DNA of 64,000 nt from CAIWHR01 sp963726775 (GCA_963726775.1 CAVSDL010000001.1:1-64000), one strand, 5' to 3'; positions 8,118 to 19,219 are shown, counted from the stretch's first letter. Program-made: numbers and translations. Notes: a model not told the origin generated them from the sequence alone.

Positions 8118-9001
8118 TCAGAATTTCTCGGCGATGACTTTGACCGAAGGCGAGAGCGGACCCGCCGACGGCAGCTTGCGCTTCGGCAGCTTCACCTTCT
8201 CGCGCGGCGCTTCCTTGTATGGAATCCGGTCGAGCATATGGCTGATGATGTTGAGGCGCACGCGCTTCTTGTCCTCCGAGCGCGCGACCCACCACGGCGC
8301 CCAGGCCGTGTCGCTCGCGGCGAACATGTCGTCGCGCGCCTTCGTGTAGTCGTTCCAGCGCGTGTAGGACTTGATGTCCATCGGCGACAGCTTCCAGATC
8401 TTGCGGCCGTCGTCGACGCGCGCGACGAGCCGGCGCGTCTGCTCCTCGGGGCTGACCTCGAGCCAGTACTTGAGCAGGATGATTCCCGATTCGACCATCA
8501 GCTTCTCGAACAGCGGCAATACCTTCAGGAATTTCTGCGACGTTTCCTCGGTGCAGAAGCCCATCACCCGCTCGACGCCGGCGCGGTTGTACCAGCTGCG
8601 ATCGAAGATCACGACCTCGCCCGCCGCCGGCAGGTGCGTCAGGTACCGCTGGCCGTACATCTGCGATTTCTCGCGCTCGGTCGGCGCCGGCAGCGCCACC
8701 ACGCGGAACACGCGCGGGCTCACGCGCTCGGTGATTGCCTTGATGGTGCCGCCCTTGCCGGCGCCGTCGCGTCCCTCGAAGACGATGCAGACCTTGAGCC
8801 CTTTCAGCTTGACCCACTCCTGGAGCTTGACAAGCTCGACATGGAGCTTCTTCAGTCTCGCGAGCGTAATTCTTGCCGGAGAGCTCGCCACCGGAAGCCG
8901 AACCACCATGTTTCGCCGAGCCCGTCTTCATGCGCGTCCCCTTGCCTTTCTTCGTCCTGGCTTTCGCCTGCGCCCTTCACTTCCGCCTTCTTCTTCGCCA
9001 T
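8118..9001 (-). CDS. ppk2: polyphosphate kinase 2 family (two apparent frameshifts)
   Basis: Polyphosphate-dependent nucleotide phosphotransferase, cytoplasmic, class I by single-domain size. Walker A is GRDGAGKGG, Walker B region is DRSWYNR, and the lid region ERVMGFCTEE is normal. The uninterrupted frame covers 8118-8909 but its first residues are wrong. An extra base at 8856 separates KNYARE from LKKLHVELVKLQEWV, a normal PPK2 N-terminal helix. A second extra base near 8975 separates a Lys-rich start, MAKKKAEVK, from the rest. The start at 9001 is supported by a strong GGAGG at 9007-9011. Restored length is 293 residues, usual for the family. It may adjust ADP/ATP pools from polyphosphate; its position after an efflux set gives no further hint. 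Confidence 0.88.
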
Positions 9002-9006
9002 CTCTA

Positions 9007-9011
9007 CCTCC
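9007..9011 (-). promoter_or_regulatory. ribosome binding site deciding the ppk2 start
   Basis: GGAGG on the minus strand, 5 bases before an ATG at 9001 followed by a Lys-rich start. No comparable site precedes the later ATG at 8931 or the codons near 8909, so this site argues for the longer, frameshift-restored ppk2. Confidence 0.7.
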
Positions 9012-9059
9012 ATCGATACATCGTGTCGCGCGGATCAGCCAACGCGAGCGGGTTCACCT

Positions 9060-10475
9060 TCATTGCGCCGCTACGGGTTCCATCGCCGGCAGGTCGAAGC
9101 CTCCGCCGAGCGCCAGGTACAGGTTGACGCGCTGCGCCAGGCGTTCGGTCTGCACCCGCAGGAGCGACAATGCGGGCCGAATACAGCGCGAGCTGGTTCT
9201 GTTCGACGGCACGCAGATCGACGGTGCCCACGCGATACTGGATTTGCGCGAGCTCCAGCGCGCGCTCGCTGTCGCGAATCGTGGCTTCGAGAATGACGTC
9301 GCGCTCGCGCAGCGCGTTCTCGGCTGCGAGCGCGCCTTCGACCTCGCCGAACGCCCGCTGCCCGGCGCGCGCGTACTCCGCGACCGCCTGCTTCTGCTCG
9401 GCCGAGCGGATCTCGACCTGCGCGCGCAGCGCGCCGCCCTGATACAGCGGCGCGATCAGGTTGCCGCCGAAGCTCCAGATCGGGATTGCTCGTGTCCTTC
9501 AGCACGATCAGGTCGCTCGACACGCTGCTGCCCCCGGCGGTCAGGCTGATGCGCGGCAGCTGCGCGGCGCGGGCTTCGCCGACCCGGTCGAACGCCGCGG
9601 CGACGCGGCGCTCCGCGGCGATCACGTCGGGCCGGCGCTCGAGCAGCTGCGACGGCATGCCGACCGGCACCGGCGGCGGGCATCGGCGAGAGGCGCTCGG
9701 CGACGGCGATCTCCGCCGCCGGATAGCGTCCGAGGAGCAGCTCGAGCGCGCGCAACGCCTGCTCGCGCGCGAGCTCGATCTGCCGCAACGTGTCGCGATA
9801 GGTGCCGACGTTCACGCGCGCTTCGGCCACCGCCTGTTCGTTGCCGTTGCCGACGCGCAGCCGCTCCTGCGCGATGCGCAGCAGCGACTCCGACGAGCGC
9901 AGCACGTCCTGCGCGATCGCGCGCTGCAGCCCCGCCTCGATCGCCACGAACCAGCTCTTGGCCACCATCGCCGCCAGCGACTGGCGCGCATACGCGTAGT
10001 CGGCCGCGACGGCCGCGGATTGCTCCTCCGCTGCCGCCCGTCCGTAGCGCACGCGGCCCCAGACGTCGAGCTCCAGCGACGCATTGAGCCAGACCCCATC
10101 CAGGCCGCCGCTGCCGCCGGACTTGCCGCCGCCCATGGCGAACACGCCCACCGACGGGAGCAACGTGGCACTCGCCACTTTCACGTAGCCGGCGGCCTGC
10201 TCGACGCGCGCCGCCGCGACCTGCAGGTCGGCGTTGTACGCCAGTGCTTCATCGACGAGCGCGGACAACGCGGGATCGCCGAATGACGCCAGCCAGCGGT
10301 CGGCCACGGGCGCCGCCACACCGCCGCCGGCTTTCCACGCCGCGGGCACCGTCGTATGCGGCAGCGCATCCTTCTGCAGTTCGCCAGTTGTCGGCGGAGG
10401 CTTGAGCGCGCAGCCCGTCACGGAGGCCGCGAGGGCCGCCGCGAGGATCCATTGGGCGATGCGGCGGGCGCGCAT
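9060..10475 (-). CDS. NodT-family efflux outer-membrane lipoprotein (three apparent frameshifts)
   Basis: TolC-type outer membrane factor that would complete a tripartite exporter with the upstream HlyD adaptor. The N-terminus has a signal with lipobox VTGC followed by ALKPPP, then WLASFGDPALSALVDEAL and LDVWGRVRYGRAA, both OMF signatures. The frame breaks three times: near 9679 (restored SPMPPPVPVGMPSQLLERRPD), near 9481 (restored NPIWSFGGNLIAPLYQGG) and near 9175 (restored SAALSLLRVQTERLAQRVNLYLA, with a hinge SARIV in the raw frame). Each is undone by dropping one base, giving 470 residues and a stop at 9060. The ATG overlaps the stop of the adaptor gene by one base, showing translational coupling. 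Confidence 0.85.
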
Positions 10476-11695
10476 CAGTGCAGCTTCAGCACGAGGTAAT
10501 CGGTGATCGTGTTGATGCGCAGGATCACCATGCGCAGGATGTGGATCGCGTGCGCGTGCTCGGTGTAGATCGCGCCGCCCCCATCCGCTCCGGCGGCGAG
10601 GAACAGATCGCGGTCGCTCCCGGCGACGTCGAACTTGACGGGGAACCGGCCCGGCACCTGCGGATAGGCGCCGGTCTGCGGCAGCATGCCCGACTGCGCC
10701 ACCTGCCCCTGCCCCTGCGCCCAGACGATCGAATCGACCGTCGCCTTGATGACGCGCCCGGGATGCGTCTTGAGCGTGAATTCCGCCGGGTTGCCGGGCT
10801 CGACCAGCCGCAATTCGTTCTGCGCGTACAGCGCGATCACCTGATAGGTTTCCTCGACGAAGCTCATCGCCGGCGCCACCGGAAACGCGGTCACGAAGGA
10901 CCCGGGCCGCAGCTGGACGTTGATCGCGTAGCCGCTGGCCGGCGCATAGACCGCCGTCTGGTCGAGGTTCCACTGCGCGTTCGCGAGATCCGCGCGGCTG
11001 ACATCGACCTGCGCCTTCGCGGTCGCCAGCTGGGCGCGCGCCGCCGCGACCGATGCCTGCTCGCCGTTGACCTGTCCCGACAGCTTCTGCACGACCTGAG
11101 CTTCGTTCGCCCTGGCCGTCGCGATCTGACCCTCGAGCTCGATGACGTTGGCCTCGGCCTGCTCCAGCGCGAAGCGGTCGCCGGCGCCCGTGGCCACCAG
11201 CTCCCGGTTCTGCCGGACGCGCAGCCTCGCAAGTTCCAGCCTCGGCAGCAGCGCGCTGACCTGTCCGCTGGCGGACTTGAGTTGTTCCTGCAGTTGCCGG
11301 GCGCCCGCCGATGCATCCACCAGGGCCGCGCCGGCCTGCGCGAGCTTCGCCTCATCCGCCGCGAGCTTCGCCTTGGCGACGTTGAGATCGTTCTGGTATT
11401 GGGTCGGGTCGATGCGAAACAGCAGCTCGCCCTTCTTGACCAGCCGGTTGGGCTCCACCGGCACCTCGATCACGCGTCCCCGTACCTGCGGGATCACCTG
11501 CACGACGTACTTGATGACGCGGACGTCGGACGACGACGGCGCCACCACATTGAGCGTCAGGACCAGCGCGGTCAACGCGACGACCGGGATGATTACGACG
11601 GTGACCTGCGACGCAGTGTTCCACGGCAGCCACTTGAACTTGATGAAGATCAGCCAGACGAAGAACGCGTAGATACCGAGGAGCAGGGCTTCCAT
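10475..11695 (-). CDS. HlyD-family membrane fusion protein (YiaV/YibH-like)
   Basis: Periplasmic adaptor of an export pump, 406 residues. Two hydrophobic segments lie at about 3-20 and 31-51, an arrangement known from YiaV-type adaptors. A lipoyl/barrel half follows (VIPQVRGRVIEVPVEPN, about 67-85), then an alpha-helical hairpin rich in Ala, Gln and Leu (about 100-225), then the second barrel half (APASGYAINVQLRPGSFV). It is preceded by a DUF3302 protein, the same pairing as yiaW-yiaV in E. coli, with a one-base overlap of stop and start, and is followed by an OMF lipoprotein in the same fashion. The substrate is unknown; no ABC or MFS motor is encoded beside it. Confidence 0.88.
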   Translation of the reverse strand: MEALLLGIYAFFVWLIFIKFKWLPWNTASQVTVVIIPVVALTALVLTLNVVAPSSSDVRVIKYVVQVIPQVRGRVIEVPVEPNRLVKKGELLFRIDPTQYQNDLNVAKAKLAADEAKLAQAGAALVDASAGARQLQEQLKSASGQVSALLPRLELARLRVRQNRELVATGAGDRFALEQAEANVIELEGQIATARANEAQVVQKLSGQVNGEQASVAAARAQLATAKAQVDVSRADLANAQWNLDQTAVYAPASGYAINVQLRPGSFVTAFPVAPAMSFVEETYQVIALYAQNELRLVEPGNPAEFTLKTHPGRVIKATVDSIVWAQGQGQVAQSGMLPQTGAYPQVPGRFPVKFDVAGSDRDLFLAAGADGGGAIYTEHAHAIHILRMVILRINTITDYLVLKLH

Positions 11696-12291
11696 CAGGC
11701 ACTCCCTCCCTTCGGAGCGGACCGGGCGGGCGCTGATTGTGGCGGGACCGGACCGGGGTGCGCTGCCTGCGCCGCGACCAGGTCCTTGCGCAGCAGCTTG
11801 AGCTCCGCGGTCAGCGTTCCCTTGGCGGCCATCGCGTCCAGCTCGTCGCGCAGGTGCGCGAGCTCATGCTCCAGCAGCACTCCCGCCTGCGCCTTGTCGC
11901 CCATCTCGTGGAAATAGTCCTCGTGCTTCTCGGTGCCGTACGCCGCCCGGTAGCCGATCGGCTTCACGTACGCCCACAGCCACGCGATCGGCCACAGCAG
12001 GCCGCCGAACACCAGCGACAGCAGGCATAGCGTGTGGATGGCGTCCCTCTGCGGATGATGGCGCTTGTGGGCAATCTTCTCCGGCAGGACGTGCACCAGC
12101 CAGAACACGACAATCCCGCCGATCGGGACGAAGATGATGACGAACCACGCGAGGGCCGTCGCCGCCGTGTCCATCATTTCGGGCGGGAGGAACGAAGCGC
12201 TCGCGGCCAGCGGAAAAGCCAGGGCGGCCACGGCGAGCGTCGCCGCGGCGACAGCGGAACACGACGCAGGAACGGAAATGCGGGGATTCAT
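11695..12291 (-). CDS. DUF3302 membrane protein (YiaW-like)
   Basis: A 198-residue protein with a signal-like N-terminus, then two clear membrane segments around residues 45-68 and 88-110, and a charged C-terminal part with a heptad-like helix (GVLLEHELAHLRDELDAMAAK) ending in a Pro/Ala-rich tail. The IIFVPIGGIVVFWLVHVLPEKIAHKRHHPQ block is characteristic of DUF3302. It opens the set DUF3302-HlyD-OMF and is coupled to the adaptor gene by overlap. Its likely role is a membrane partner of the adaptor; the biochemical activity is unknown. Confidence 0.82.
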   Translation of the reverse strand: MNPRISVPASCSAVAAATLAVAALAFPLAASASFLPPEMMDTAATALAWFVIIFVPIGGIVVFWLVHVLPEKIAHKRHHPQRDAIHTLCLLSLVFGGLLWPIAWLWAYVKPIGYRAAYGTEKHEDYFHEMGDKAQAGVLLEHELAHLRDELDAMAAKGTLTAELKLLRKDLVAAQAAHPGPVPPQSAPARSAPKGGSA

Positions 12292-12551
12292 CGGAAAGCT
12301 ATCTCGGTGAGCGACCGCCCGACATCCGGGACACGAGGCCGCAAGGTTTTTCGTCGGCGAGAATGGGTCGCTGCAACCGGTTGCCGATGTGCGAGCCTCT
12401 TAGACAGTTAGCCGCTTATTATCGCATACCCCCTTGCGGCAATTGATGGCCCGGAAACGAGCCGTCGCAGACCTGCAGATTCCCCCGGCAACGTCTGCGC
12501 CAGCGGCGATGTACGGTCATTCCCGACCGTTCGCTCGAAGTACGGCCGTCA
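12292..12551. other. 260-base gap, promoter region of the DUF3302 set
   Basis: It separates the stop of the DASS gene from the start of the DUF3302 gene. The stretch 12410-12450 is the most AT-rich of the area and contains GATAAT on the minus strand near 12420, a possible -10 box, but I found no -35 at a good distance. No gene is apparent. Confidence 0.4.
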
Positions 12552-13955
12552 TCAACCGGATACAAACAGGATCCACGGCGTCCCGATCACCAGGTACACC
12601 AACATGAAGGCCAGCGTGGTGAGGAGCCCGAGCTTGTAGAGCTCGCCCTGTTTGAGATAACCGCTCGCCACGAAGATGATGTTCTGGCTTCCGCCCTGCG
12701 GCGTGATCACCGAGAAGTAGCTGCTCGCGAAGAGCAGGCCAGGGGCCATCAGCGGAGCCGGCACGCCGCCGCGAATGCCGACATCGAGGAAGACGGCGAG
12801 CAGCGCGAGCATCTGCGAGGTCTGGCTCACGAAGAAGTAGTGGAGGCCGACGTAGAAGGCTATCAGTGTGACGTACAAGGCAGGCCACGACAGGCCGCCC
12901 AGGCGCGCCGCGAGGCGCTCGCCCACATAGCCCATGAAGCCGAGTTCGTTCAGCTGCGCGCTCAGGGCGAAAAGAACCGCGAGCCAGAGGAAGGTCGCCA
13001 GCGTGTCGCCCTGCTTCGCGATATCGTCGAGCGTCAGCACGCCCGCCACCAGCAGCACGCCGAACCCCATGAACGCGACGGCGGTACCGCTGAGTTGCAG
13101 CGCATTGCCGAACACCCAGCCGGCGACCATCACCACAAAGGTCACTGCCGTGATCCACTCGTCTCGCGTCATCGTTCCCATGCCGGCGAGATCCCTGCGT
13201 GCCGCTGCGGGGGCCTCGGGCGTCGCCCCGACGCCGGGCGAAAAGATTTTCGAAACGAGCAGCGGCAACATCACGATCGCGGTGAGCGTTGGCACCGCGG
13301 AGGCAAGGAGCCAGCCTGCGAAGCCGATCTCGAGGCCGACTTTCTGCGCGATCTGCACGCCGATCGGGTTGCAGGAAGTGGCCGTCAGCCAGAGCGCGGA
13401 AGAGAGCGCGAGGCTCGCCATCGCGCAGAACATGAGATAGCCGCCCAGCCGCCGTCCCTCCGGGTCGCCGGGCTCCGAGCCCGCTCCCTTGGCTACGGAC
13501 AGCACGATCGGAAAAAGCACGCCGCCGCGCGCCGTGTTGCTGGGAAACGCCGGCGCGATGGCCGCGTCGGTCAGCACGATGCTGTAGGCAAGACCGAGCG
13601 GTGAGCCGCCGAAGCGGCTCACCATCAAGAGGCTGATCCGCCGGCCAAGCCCCGACTTCACCACGGCCTGCGCGACGATGAATGCGATCACCACGAGCAG
13701 CACGCTCGAATTGGCGAACCCCGAGAAGGCCTGCGCCGGCGTGATCGTCCCGGTGAGGACGACGGTCGCGACCGCGATCATCGAGGCCGTAAGGAGCGGG
13801 AAGGAGCCGATGAGCACGCACGCGATGGCGGCGACGAAGACCGCGAACAGGTGCCATGCCGGCACCGTGAGGCCGGCCGGGACCGGGACGAACCAGATCC
13901 CGATCGCGATCGCGAAGGGCGCCGCGCGCTTCAGGAGCAGTCCGGCCGCGATCAC
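12552..13955 (-). CDS. DASS/SLC13-family anion transporter
   Basis: Inner-membrane transporter of the divalent anion:sodium symporter family, 467 residues with about 11-12 hydrophobic segments. Family landmarks include LLTASMIAVATVVLTG, the first substrate loop AFPSNTARGGVLFP (SNT-type motif, about residue 140), LTATSCNPIG, and the second loop ITPQGGSQNIIF near the C-terminus. The protein resembles the dicarboxylate/citrate branch (YbhI, SodiT, CitT) more than eukaryotic carriers. Its ATG overlaps the stop of the preceding lipoprotein gene by four bases. Position at the end of a decarboxylase/AspT run suggests transport of a carboxylate related to that pathway; this is inference. Confidence 0.88.
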   Translation of the reverse strand: MIAAGLLLKRAAPFAIAIGIWFVPVPAGLTVPAWHLFAVFVAAIACVLIGSFPLLTASMIAVATVVLTGTITPAQAFSGFANSSVLLVVIAFIVAQAVVKSGLGRRISLLMVSRFGGSPLGLAYSIVLTDAAIAPAFPSNTARGGVLFPIVLSVAKGAGSEPGDPEGRRLGGYLMFCAMASLALSSALWLTATSCNPIGVQIAQKVGLEIGFAGWLLASAVPTLTAIVMLPLLVSKIFSPGVGATPEAPAAARRDLAGMGTMTRDEWITAVTFVVMVAGWVFGNALQLSGTAVAFMGFGVLLVAGVLTLDDIAKQGDTLATFLWLAVLFALSAQLNELGFMGYVGERLAARLGGLSWPALYVTLIAFYVGLHYFFVSQTSQMLALLAVFLDVGIRGGVPAPLMAPGLLFASSYFSVITPQGGSQNIIFVASGYLKQGELYKLGLLTTLAFMLVYLVIGTPWILFVSG

Positions 13956-14536
13956 TTGGGTGACCCTCCCGCGTCCGGCTCGCCAGGCCGAATGCGACCC
14001 TTCAGATCGACGGCCCGCCCCTGGATCGAGCCATCCTCGGCCTCCAGCACGGATTGCCAGGAGAACTTGTAGGTGCCCGTCGCACCGGCAAAGCGGCCCG
14101 TGCCGCCGACGATCGTCCCGGCGATTTGGTTTCGCGCCGCCGTGCCTTCGCCCTTGAGTTCGCTGAACACCTGCTCGCCGCGCTCGTCCGTCCAGACGCT
14201 TCGACCCTGAAGGCCCGTGGCGCTATCGACGAGCGCGATGACTTCCGAGCGGAATCCGACGCCCGGGCGACCCGTTCCCGACAGAAGCATCGTCCCCCTC
14301 ATTTCAATGATCGAACCGCGGCGATCGGCACCAAGGGGAATCGTGTGGCGGGTGCCGGCGGCATTCCAGGAGCCCGCGAACTCGCGCCATTCGCCGGGGG
14401 CGACACCGGGCCCGGGCGCCTCCGTCGCCGGCCCGCAGGCGGTCGCGGCGACCGCGAGAGCGACTGCGACGCAACGCCGCAACACCCGGAGACCGGGGGC
14501 GCATTTGTGCTGGCGCGTCCGTGCGAGGAAGTCCAC
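13952..14536 (-). CDS. putative lipoprotein, unknown function
   Basis: A 194-residue protein with a signal sequence ending in an acceptable lipobox (ATAC-GP, around residue 34), then a Pro/Gly linker and a beta-rich domain with many Gly-Thr pairs, for example GTIVGGTGRFAGATGTYKF. The latter repeats recall small beta-barrel proteins of the dirigent or allene-oxide-cyclase type, where GGTGxFxGAxG motifs are known; that link is by eye. It is coupled to the DASS transporter by a four-base overlap and begins 31 bases after aspT. No function can be assigned. Confidence 0.7.
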   Translation of the reverse strand: MDFLARTRQHKCAPGLRVLRRCVAVALAVAATACGPATEAPGPGVAPGEWREFAGSWNAAGTRHTIPLGADRRGSIIEMRGTMLLSGTGRPGVGFRSEVIALVDSATGLQGRSVWTDERGEQVFSELKGEGTAARNQIAGTIVGGTGRFAGATGTYKFSWQSVLEAEDGSIQGRAVDLKGRIRPGEPDAGGSPK

Positions 14537-14567
14537 GCTTCGCTCCCGTCGAGGATTGCCCTGCCGA

Positions 14568-16269
14568 TTACTGCGACAAGGTCATCGCGAAATAGCCGAA
14601 CACGGTGAGCAGCACGCCCGATACGGCGTAACCCACCGGAAAACCGATCCATGGCACCGAGCTGCCGATCTCCTTCGCCGCCTCCCGGGCCGGACCGGAG
14701 TGCGAGCGCGCCCCCGCCACGCCACCCATCAATATCGCCGGGTTGATCTTCATCATGTGGTAGCCGATGGCCCACACCAGGATCGGCGGGATCGTCGTGC
14801 AGATGAACCCGGCGATGAAGATCTTGAGTGCGACGGCCCCGGTGAGCTGCGAGATCAGGCCTGCGCCGGCGTTGATGCCGACGATGGCGATGAACACGAT
14901 CAGCCCGAGATCCTCCAGGATGTTGCGCGCGGCGTTCGGCGTATTGCCGAAGAACCGCAGTCGCGACACCACCGACGAGACGATGATGCCCGAGACCAGC
15001 AGCCCGCCGGCATTGCCGAGACCGACCTTCGAGCCTGCGATCGGGAACGAGATCGCGCCGATCAGGAGCCCGAGGATCATGCCTAGGGACAGCGTCAGCA
15101 GGTCGGTGGCCGTGCTCGGGCGCGCCACCCGGCCCATCAGCGCCGCAAACTTGTCCACCGCGGACCGGAGGCCCGCGACGAACAACACGTCGAAACGTTC
15201 CAGCTTGGTGTTGAGCCCCATCGGGATCGTCACGCCGCCGCGCTCGATGTGGTGCAGGGCGATCTGGCCGGCAAATTCCGAGGTGCGAAACTCCTGCAGC
15301 TCCTTGCCTTCCATTTCCCTGTTGGTGACCAGGATCTCCGCTTGGTCGAGCGGGATGTTGAGCACTTTGGAGTGCGGCACTTCGGGACCGATCAGCCCCA
15401 TCTTCTCGGTCATGCTCTCCAGCCGGCCGCCGAGCGCGATTACGTCGTCTTTCCGGAAGACCAGATCGTCCGCCGCCCCGACGCTCTCGTCCCCGCGATA
15501 CACGTTGACCACCTTGTACTCGGGATGTGCCTTGAGGAACTGGCCTACGGTCTTCCCGGCCACGGCGTCGTTCGCGAGCCGATACGCCCGCAGCGCCAGC
15601 GGACGGTAGCCGGTCAGGCCGGCATCGTCCACGTTTGGCACGCCTTTTTCTTCTTCGTACTTCTTCGCCGCCGCTTTCGCATCCAGGCCCCACCACCGCG
15701 GCAGGTATTTGCAGATCAGGATGATGCCGACGGTGCCCCAGATGTAGGTGAGGCCGTAGGAGAGCGCGATCATGCCGCTCACCTGCTCGAAGGTCTGTCC
15801 CTGGGCGAGCTTGAAGACGCCCTGCTTCACGGCTTCCTCGGCGGAGCCGATCGATGCGGACATGGTCATCGAACCGGCAAGGATGCCGCCCGCCGCCCCT
15901 GCCGGCAGGTCCATCAACTTGGAAAAGCCGACCGCGCCCAGCAAGCCGAGAACCGAGCAGAACACGGCCAGGACCGTGAATTTCAGTCCATCCCCCTTCA
16001 GGCTGTTGATGAACGACGGCCCGACGCGCAGCCCCACGCCATACATGAACAGATAGTAGAAGAGCGACTTCGCGAAGTTGTCGAGACCCATCTTGATGCC
16101 GTAGGTCGACGCCCAGGCCGAGAGCGCGGCGCCGACGATGATGGCCGAGGCCACCATGCCCAAACCGTAGCCTTTGACCGTCGACCTTGCCCAGCAGCAC
16201 GGCGCCGCCCACCACGAAGAACAGCAGGATGAACTGATTGCTGGCCAGCCACTGAAGGATCGCTTGCAT
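14568..16269 (-). CDS. AspT-family amino acid exchanger (one apparent frameshift)
   Basis: Membrane antiporter of the aspartate:alanine exchanger family. Two blocks of hydrophobic segments flank a cytosolic part with two RCK_C/TrkA_C-like domains (YKVVNVYRGDESVG... and ILVTNREMEGKEL... regions). Family motifs such as GVGLRVGPSF, GMIALSYGLTYIWGTVG and IVGINAGAGL are visible. The raw frame starts at 16163; upstream, in another frame, stands MQAILQWLASNQFILLFFVV. Dropping one base near 16182 joins the two as LLGKVTVKGYGLGM and gives 566 residues, close to known AspT proteins. It begins 3 bases after the decarboxylase stop. The natural inference is an exchanger of the decarboxylase's substrate and product, not necessarily Asp/Ala. 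Confidence 0.88.
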
Positions 16270-16272
16270 GAC

Positions 16273-19090
16273 TTATCTCCGCTGCTTGGTGGTTGCCTCG
16301 CCTTTGGACGGGGCCGCGCTCGCCGACGCGGCCTGTCCGCCTGGGTGTGCCTTGCCGATGGCCGACAGCTTGATCAGCTTGAGGCCGCGCGTTGCATCGT
16401 AGCCATGGATCTCCTTGACGTCGAGCTTGCGCATGAACCCGATCGTGTCGGCCTCGATCACCTGCCCCGGCACCATGATCGGGAAGCCGGGCGGGTAGGG
16501 GATCACGAAGTTGGCCGACACCAGTTGCGGGCCGCTCTTCAGCCGCTCGTCGATCTTCGGGCTCATCAGCGGCAGGTACTCGCAGTCGTTCTCTTCATAG
16601 GCGGCAAAAAACGCGCTGCGCATGTTGCCCTCGAGCGTGACGCTGCGCGGGTTGTCGCGGTAGCCGTCGTGGAAGCGGCTGAAGTTCGGCAGGTCGGGCA
16701 CGTCCTCCATGAGGTTCTTGACCCGCGCCGCAAACGCAGCGCGCTCGCTCTCGCCACCCTCGGCGAGCCGCGCGTCGATCTCCTGCGAGATCTCGAGCAA
16801 CACCTTGATCAGGAGCGCGACGTCGCTGCGCGTGTTGTTGATGTTGCTCTGCAGCAGCACGCTGTTGCGCGAAGTCTTGTTCATCTGGATGTTGTACTTG
16901 GCGGCCAGCAGGCCCTTGAACGCGGTGCCGTCGTATCCGGCGGTACCGCACACCAGCGTCATGCGCGTCGGATCGAGGAAGAACTCGTCTTCCTGCACCG
17001 ACTTCAGCGCCGTCACCCAGGTCGTGCCCGGCGCGAGGAAGTCGTGGAAACCCGAGGCCCGGTACTCGGCCGGCACCATGGCGTCGGCGCCGAGCACGCG
17101 GAAGTACTTCGAGATGATCGGGTGTTCGGCCACCGCCCGACGGATCGCAAACGCGATCTCGAACGCGCGCATGACGAGCTCGTAGCCCTCGAGCTCCATC
17201 TGGCGCCGGGCCAGATCCAGCGAGGCGATGATCTGCTGGTTCGGCGACGTCGAGGCGTGGATGAACACCGCTTCGCGGAAGGCCGACGCGTGGTGGTTGT
17301 AGTCCTCGTCGCGCACCGCCACGATCGACCCCTGGCGCAGCGCCGACATCGACTTGTGCACCGAGTCGGTCTCGTACACGCGGATGCGTATCTTGCGCGG
17401 ATCCGGAATCAGGTGCCGCTTCGAGCAGGCGCGCATCCTTCGGGTCGAGGTCCTCGCCGAGTTCGGCGGCCTGCGCTTTCCACGCTTCCAGCGCAGCGGG
17501 GCTCGCGCGCCACTCCTCCAGCGCCGCGGCCGCGCCCATCGCGGTGCGCGGGCGCAGGAACGGCGACCAGCGCGCAAAACCGAACCACGCCTCGTCCCAC
17601 AGGAAGATGAGGTCCGGCTTGATCGCCAGGCACTCTTCCATCACCCGGCGAGTGTTGTAGATGTGCCCGTCGAACGTGCAGTTGGTCAGCGTCACCATCT
17701 TCACGCGATCGAGCCTTCCCTCTGCCTTGAGATCGAGCAATGCCTGCTTGATGGTGCGCAGCGGCACCGCGCCGTACATCGAGTATTCGGTCATCGGAAA
17801 GGCCTCGACGTACAGCGGCTGGGCCCCCGACAGCACCATGCCGTAGTGGTGCGACTTGTGGCAGTTGCGGTCGGCGATCACGATGTCGCCCGGCGCGGTC
17901 ACCGCCTGGTAGACCATCTTGTTGGACGTGGACGTGCCGTTGGTGACGAAGAACACGTGGTCCGCGCCCACGGCGCGGGCGAACTTCTCCTGGGCGACCT
18001 TGATGTTGCCGGTCGGCTCGAGCATGCTGTCCAGGCCGCCGGTGGTGGCCGAGGACTCCGCGAGGAACAGGTTCTGCCCGTAGAACTCGCCCATGTCGCG
18101 GATCCAGTTCGACTTCATGATCGACTTGCCGCGCGCGATCGGCAGGGCGTGGAAGGTGGCGATCGGCCGGGCGGCATAGCGCTTGAGGTTGTCGAAAAAC
18201 GGCGTGGAGAAACGATCGGCGACGCCTTCGAGGACGTTGAGGTGCACTTCCATCAGTTCCTCGACCTCGTAGAAAACGCGCCGGAACATCGCGGCCGCGG
18301 GGTCGCCCGCCAGCTTCTCCACGTTCCGGTCGGTCAGCAGGTAGAGGTCGAGCTCGGGGCGGATGCGCTTGATGAGCCGCGCCAGCGTCACGCCGACTTC
18401 GCGCGGCGCGAGGCTCGACGTATCGAGCTGGTGACGCGAGGCCAGAAGGTCGCGCAGCAGCGGCACGTCGTGCTGCGAGGGCACCGGGATCCCGTCGAAG
18501 ATCACCACGGCCTCGATCTTGCCGTTCAGGATGGTGGCGAGAAGCGCATCCTCCACGCTTCCGACCAGCACCGGTTCGTAGATCATCGCGTCCTCGGTGC
18601 GCCGCAGCCGGCGGAGCTCTCCGGCGGTTTTCGCGCGGCTTGCGGCCGGCGCGGGGGTCACGAACAGCGTCTCGAAGTAGGGCCGGTGGGTGTCGCCCCC
18701 GCTGAACGTAGGCGACAGCCGTTCCGGCGTGGCGTCGTCGGCGTCGTCGGCCGTCTCCCATTCGCCGCCGTCGTAGCGATAGCTGCCCGACAGCAACGCG
18801 CCGCTCATCCGCCGCACCAGCCGCGCGACGCCGAGCGCGTCGTCGCCGCTGATGCGTTCGGCGAGCGCCTTCATCAGCCGCGGGCCCGGATAGGCGAAGA
18901 AGTCCTCGAGCGCGTACACCTCCACCAGCGCCGCTTCCACCGTGGCGCGTCCGCCGCGCGGCTTGCCGCCTTGCGCATCGGCCGCCCAGGCCTGCGCCTT
19001 GGCATTCAGTTCGCGCCAGCGGTCCAGACGTGCCGCCGAACTCGAAAAGAAGTGATCCAGATGCGTGCCACTGGGAGTTTGGATTGTCAT
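16273..19090 (-). CDS. Orn/Lys/Arg-type PLP decarboxylase (one apparent frameshift)
   Basis: PLP enzyme of the fold-type I basic amino acid decarboxylase family. An N-terminal receiver-like/wing region (about 1-300) precedes the catalytic part with NGTSTSNKMV, DRNCHKSHHYG and the aspartate block FLWDEAWFGFA. The PLP lysine lies in DSVHKSMSALRQGS, its codon at 17353-17355. One extra base near 17420 splits the gene; dropping it reads DARLLKRHLIPDPRKI and gives 938 residues. That is longer than the 710-760 residues of LdcI, SpeF or AdiA, so it belongs to a long subgroup. Substrate (Lys, Orn, Arg or other) cannot be read. AspT follows after 3 bases and a porin precedes it. AAGGAAGGAA stands just before the ATG. 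Confidence 0.87.
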
Positions 19091-19219
19091 AACGTTCCTT
19101 CCTTGCTCAATTGAAACGTGTTAGGCGCTGACAGTTGTCGACGTCACGCAAACGCCAGGATGATGACGGGGGAAGCGAGCGGCAGTAACCTCGCCAAGAA
19201 CGCCCGGGCGCGCCATGCG

